Position numbers and translations under genes: made by a program. Of a stretch of DNA of 7,133 bases, positions 5,975 to 7,133 are shown piece after piece. The notes below the pieces were generated by a model. The model was not told where the DNA came from. It searched no databases and saw only the letters and a program-made list of their open reading frames with translations. Position 1 is the stretch's first letter. Every line of letters begins with the position of its first letter. This DNA is from Ruminococcaceae bacterium UBA2656 (GTDB lineage: Bacteria > Bacillota > Clostridia > Oscillospirales > Acutalibacteraceae), in contig DENA01000010.1 in the NCBI GenBank assembly GCA_002359465.1, positions 143,600-150,732 of the forward strand. Reading direction: 5' to 3'.

Positions 5975-6850
5975 TTATTTCTTCTCGTTTACCGCTATCC
6001 AGATTTCACAAGAATAATCCGGGTTCTGCGTATCGGCTGACGGATAGACTTCAAGCTCAACACCGTTGCCATATTCATATTTGCTCTGTGGGAAAAACTC
6101 TGTGCAAATCTTCTGATAGGTGTCCTTGAATGCATCGGGCATTTTGCCCTTGCACTGGAAAACTGCATAGGTATATGCCGGAATTTCAACGATATCAAAG
6201 CCTTTGTCCTTCACAGGAACGCAGTTGTATTCAGCACCAATACCGTAAGGGAAGCCAGAATCCGCCATCTCTCCAGAGAAACAAATGCCGAGAATACCTT
6301 GCAGATTGTCAAATTTTGCATACTTGCAAAGCGCCTCCATTGTGCCGTTCTGAGTGCATTCGCCCCAGAATGCCGAAATGTCGGCTGTGGCAGTGTCACC
6401 CTGTGGTTTGTTAACTTGCTTCTTCTTGCAGATAATTTTGAATGCCTGTTTTTCTTCAATTCTGTAATCCATTGTATTGCCTCCCGATAAAATTAATTTT
6501 ACGGATAGTCTGGAAAAAGATTTGACATTTCCGCCGTGCCTTGCGTCGGTCGGGGTAATCCCGTGAAATCGCGTAAAAGCGCGCGAAAAACTTTCGGGAG
6601 TGTCATATCCATATTTGAGAGCAATGTCAATCACTTTGTCATTTGTCCGCATTAACTCTTCGGCCGCCAAGGTGAGACGTCGCATACGAATATAATCACC
6701 GAGTGCATATCCGCAAAGCATACTGAACATCCTTTGAAAATGGAACGCTGACGAATAGGCCTGTTTTGCAACCGCCTCATAATCAACATCATCTGTCAGA
6801 TGTGCTTCGGTATAATCGAGCGCCCGCTGTATTCCGGTTATCCAATCCAT
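5975..6850 (-). CDS. AraC-family transcriptional regulator with GyrI-like ligand-binding domain
   Basis: A 291-residue DNA-binding regulator. The N-terminal AraC domain has two helix-turn-helix motifs: about residues 24-48 (YEAVAKQAYSSAFHFQRMFS) and about 72-97. The second includes DIALKYGYDTPESFSRAF (75-92) and FHGITP (95-100), the classic AraC signature. A linker (about 105-127) leads to a GyrI-like/effector-binding domain, about 128-289. That domain has FWGEC, GILGICF, YGIGAEY, IPAYTYAVF and a C-terminal LEVYPS...CEIWIAV strand. Such domains (as in Rob, BmrR, SbmC) bind small hydrophobic or cationic ligands. The order HTH first, GyrI second is common in Firmicutes. The start is ATG 6850 with AAGGAGGT (6864-6857) 6 nt upstream, a strong site. 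It is convergent with the hydroxylase operon and sits between two phage fragments, so it may be phage cargo or a later insertion. Its targets are unknown; nothing ties it to the hydroxylase. Confidence 0.93.
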   Translation of the reverse strand: MDWITGIQRALDYTEAHLTDDVDYEAVAKQAYSSAFHFQRMFSMLCGYALGDYIRMRRLTLAAEELMRTNDKVIDIALKYGYDTPESFSRAFTRFHGITPTDARHGGNVKSFSRLSVKLILSGGNTMDYRIEEKQAFKIICKKKQVNKPQGDTATADISAFWGECTQNGTMEALCKYAKFDNLQGILGICFSGEMADSGFPYGIGAEYNCVPVKDKGFDIVEIPAYTYAVFQCKGKMPDAFKDTYQKICTEFFPQSKYEYGNGVELEVYPSADTQNPDYSCEIWIAVNEKK

Positions 6851-6913
6851 TCCGAGACCTCCTTCCGTATGCTATAATGTTATCGGGTTTTGTTCTGTTC
6901 ATCTTGACTTTTC

Positions 6914-6941
6914 ATGCGGTGTGATGTCAAATCAACCGCAT
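6914..6941. promoter_or_regulatory. Inverted repeat between terminase stop and AraC gene (possible operator)
   Basis: ATGCGGT (6914-6920) and ACCGCAT (6935-6941) are inverted copies. The inner TGAT (6922-6925) and ATCA (6931-6934) extend the pairing to 11 bp with one bulged base (6921) and a five-base loop. It begins 6 nt beyond the terminase stop and ends about 65 nt before the AraC start. Neither strand has a T-run after the stem, so it is not a standard terminator. A TTGACA on the minus strand (6930-6925) lies within it, but no good -10 box sits at the right distance. It could be an operator for the regulator or a folded RNA element. Confidence 0.5.
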
Positions 6942-6946
6942 CTATA

Positions 6947-7133
6947 TTAAGAATAACACAAAATAAGCAATCCTCTGCCATCGTATACAGAATTGTCTGT
7001 ATTCCCTCCACAGCGGATCGCCCGGTCCAATGCCATAATGGTGGCAACAGCTCCGTCAATTTTCTCGGTGGATTTTTCTTTGTCTGGCTTGATGTTTCCG
7101 GCAGGATCAGTTCGGATGAAGATGTTGTCCATC
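6947..7133 (-). CDS. Phage terminase large subunit, C-terminal end (runs off right edge)
   Basis: The minus-strand frame enters from the right edge and stops at TAA 6949-6947, giving about 61 visible residues. It includes MDNIFIRTDPAGNIKPDKEK, then STEKIDGAVATIMALDRA and SVYDGRGLLIL. This matches my memory of the C-terminus of HK97-like terminase large subunits from Firmicutes phages. In these the KIDG-VA---ALDRA segment belongs to the nuclease domain, its Asp probably being a metal ligand, and SVYD-RGLL is the usual tail. The Met near the edge is probably internal, not a start; full-length proteins are about 500-600 residues. The last three residues (CYS) depart from the usual end, as though the original stop region had been altered. 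Whether the rest of the gene exists cannot be told here. In a working phage it would cut and package DNA together with the portal. Confidence 0.85.
   Translation of the reverse strand, partial: MDNIFIRTDPAGNIKPDKEKSTEKIDGAVATIMALDRAIRCGGNTDNSVYDGRGLLILCYS

Larger units (their letters stand above)
5742..7133 (-). mobile_element. Prophage remnant: terminase C-terminus and portal N-terminus split by a regulator gene
   Basis: Two phage packaging genes lie on the minus strand in the usual phage order, large terminase (6947-7133) then portal (5891-5742). In an intact phage they are adjacent. Here an AraC-family gene with its own ribosome site and terminator lies between them, and the portal is cut to 49 codons. 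No integrase, capsid, protease or attachment site is visible. The region appears more GC-rich than the AT-rich operon to its left, as expected for a separate origin. The left boundary is near 5740, where portal similarity stops; the right boundary is outside the window. Whether more prophage follows to the right is unknown. Confidence 0.7.

Noticed and set aside
5798..6129. Two plus-strand open frames (from 5798 and from 5947)
   Set aside because: They run through the terminator hairpin and antisense to the portal stub and AraC gene; their residues show no protein-like pattern.
5995..6490. Several frames on both strands over the regulator gene
   Set aside because: Shadows of the AraC/GyrI gene, which has a clear family match, start and terminator.
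6870..6878. TGCTATAAT on the plus strand, a perfect extended -10 box
   Set aside because: No -35 at the right distance, and it would transcribe antisense to the terminase with no gene ahead of it in the window.
1..7133. CRISPR arrays, tRNA or rRNA genes, insertion sequences, phage attachment sites
   Set aside because: No regularly spaced repeats, RNA gene signatures, transposase motifs or flanking direct repeats were found by eye.

Overview
The window looks like the chromosome of a spore-forming, anaerobic Gram-positive bacterium of the Clostridia. Reasons: a YIEGIA-family gene at the left edge, strong AGGAGG-type ribosome sites, frequent TTG starts, AT-rich intergenic DNA, and an AraC/GyrI-type regulator and phage genes of a kind common in gut Firmicutes. 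The species cannot be named from this sequence.

Layout. (1) 1-188, minus strand: the N-terminal part of a YIEGIA-family membrane protein that runs off the left edge. (2) 189-306: a divergent promoter region. (3) 307-5683, plus strand: six tightly packed or overlapping genes forming one apparent operon. They encode the molybdopterin, FAD and 2Fe-2S subunits of a xanthine-dehydrogenase-family molybdenum hydroxylase, a multi-pass membrane protein of unknown family, a MobA/MocA-like nucleotidyltransferase, and a small P-loop NTPase of the THEP1 type. (4) 5684-5741: a short junction with one perfect palindrome and no clear terminator. (5) 5742-7133, minus strand: a prophage remnant. It holds the C-terminal end of a large terminase (runs off the right edge) and a 49-codon N-terminal stub of an HK97-type portal protein. 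Between these two normally adjacent phage genes sits a complete AraC-family regulator gene with its own ribosome site and intrinsic terminator.

How the genes work together. The three enzyme subunits supply the full chain Moco - two 2Fe-2S clusters - FAD. The MocA-like protein probably makes the cytosine dinucleotide form of the cofactor that such enzymes use. The membrane protein and the NTPase are unexplained partners: substrate uptake or cofactor/enzyme maturation are possible. The large subunit keeps the catalytic Glu and the Moco-contacting Gln, but it lacks the Glu and Arg that bind purines in true xanthine dehydrogenases, so its substrate is probably not xanthine.

The most interesting signals are this orphan molybdenum-hydroxylase operon with two uncharacterised accessory genes, and the broken terminase/AraC/portal arrangement. 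The portal stub was recognised only by reading the minus strand between the operon and the regulator. All family calls come from reading motifs by eye; no database search was run.
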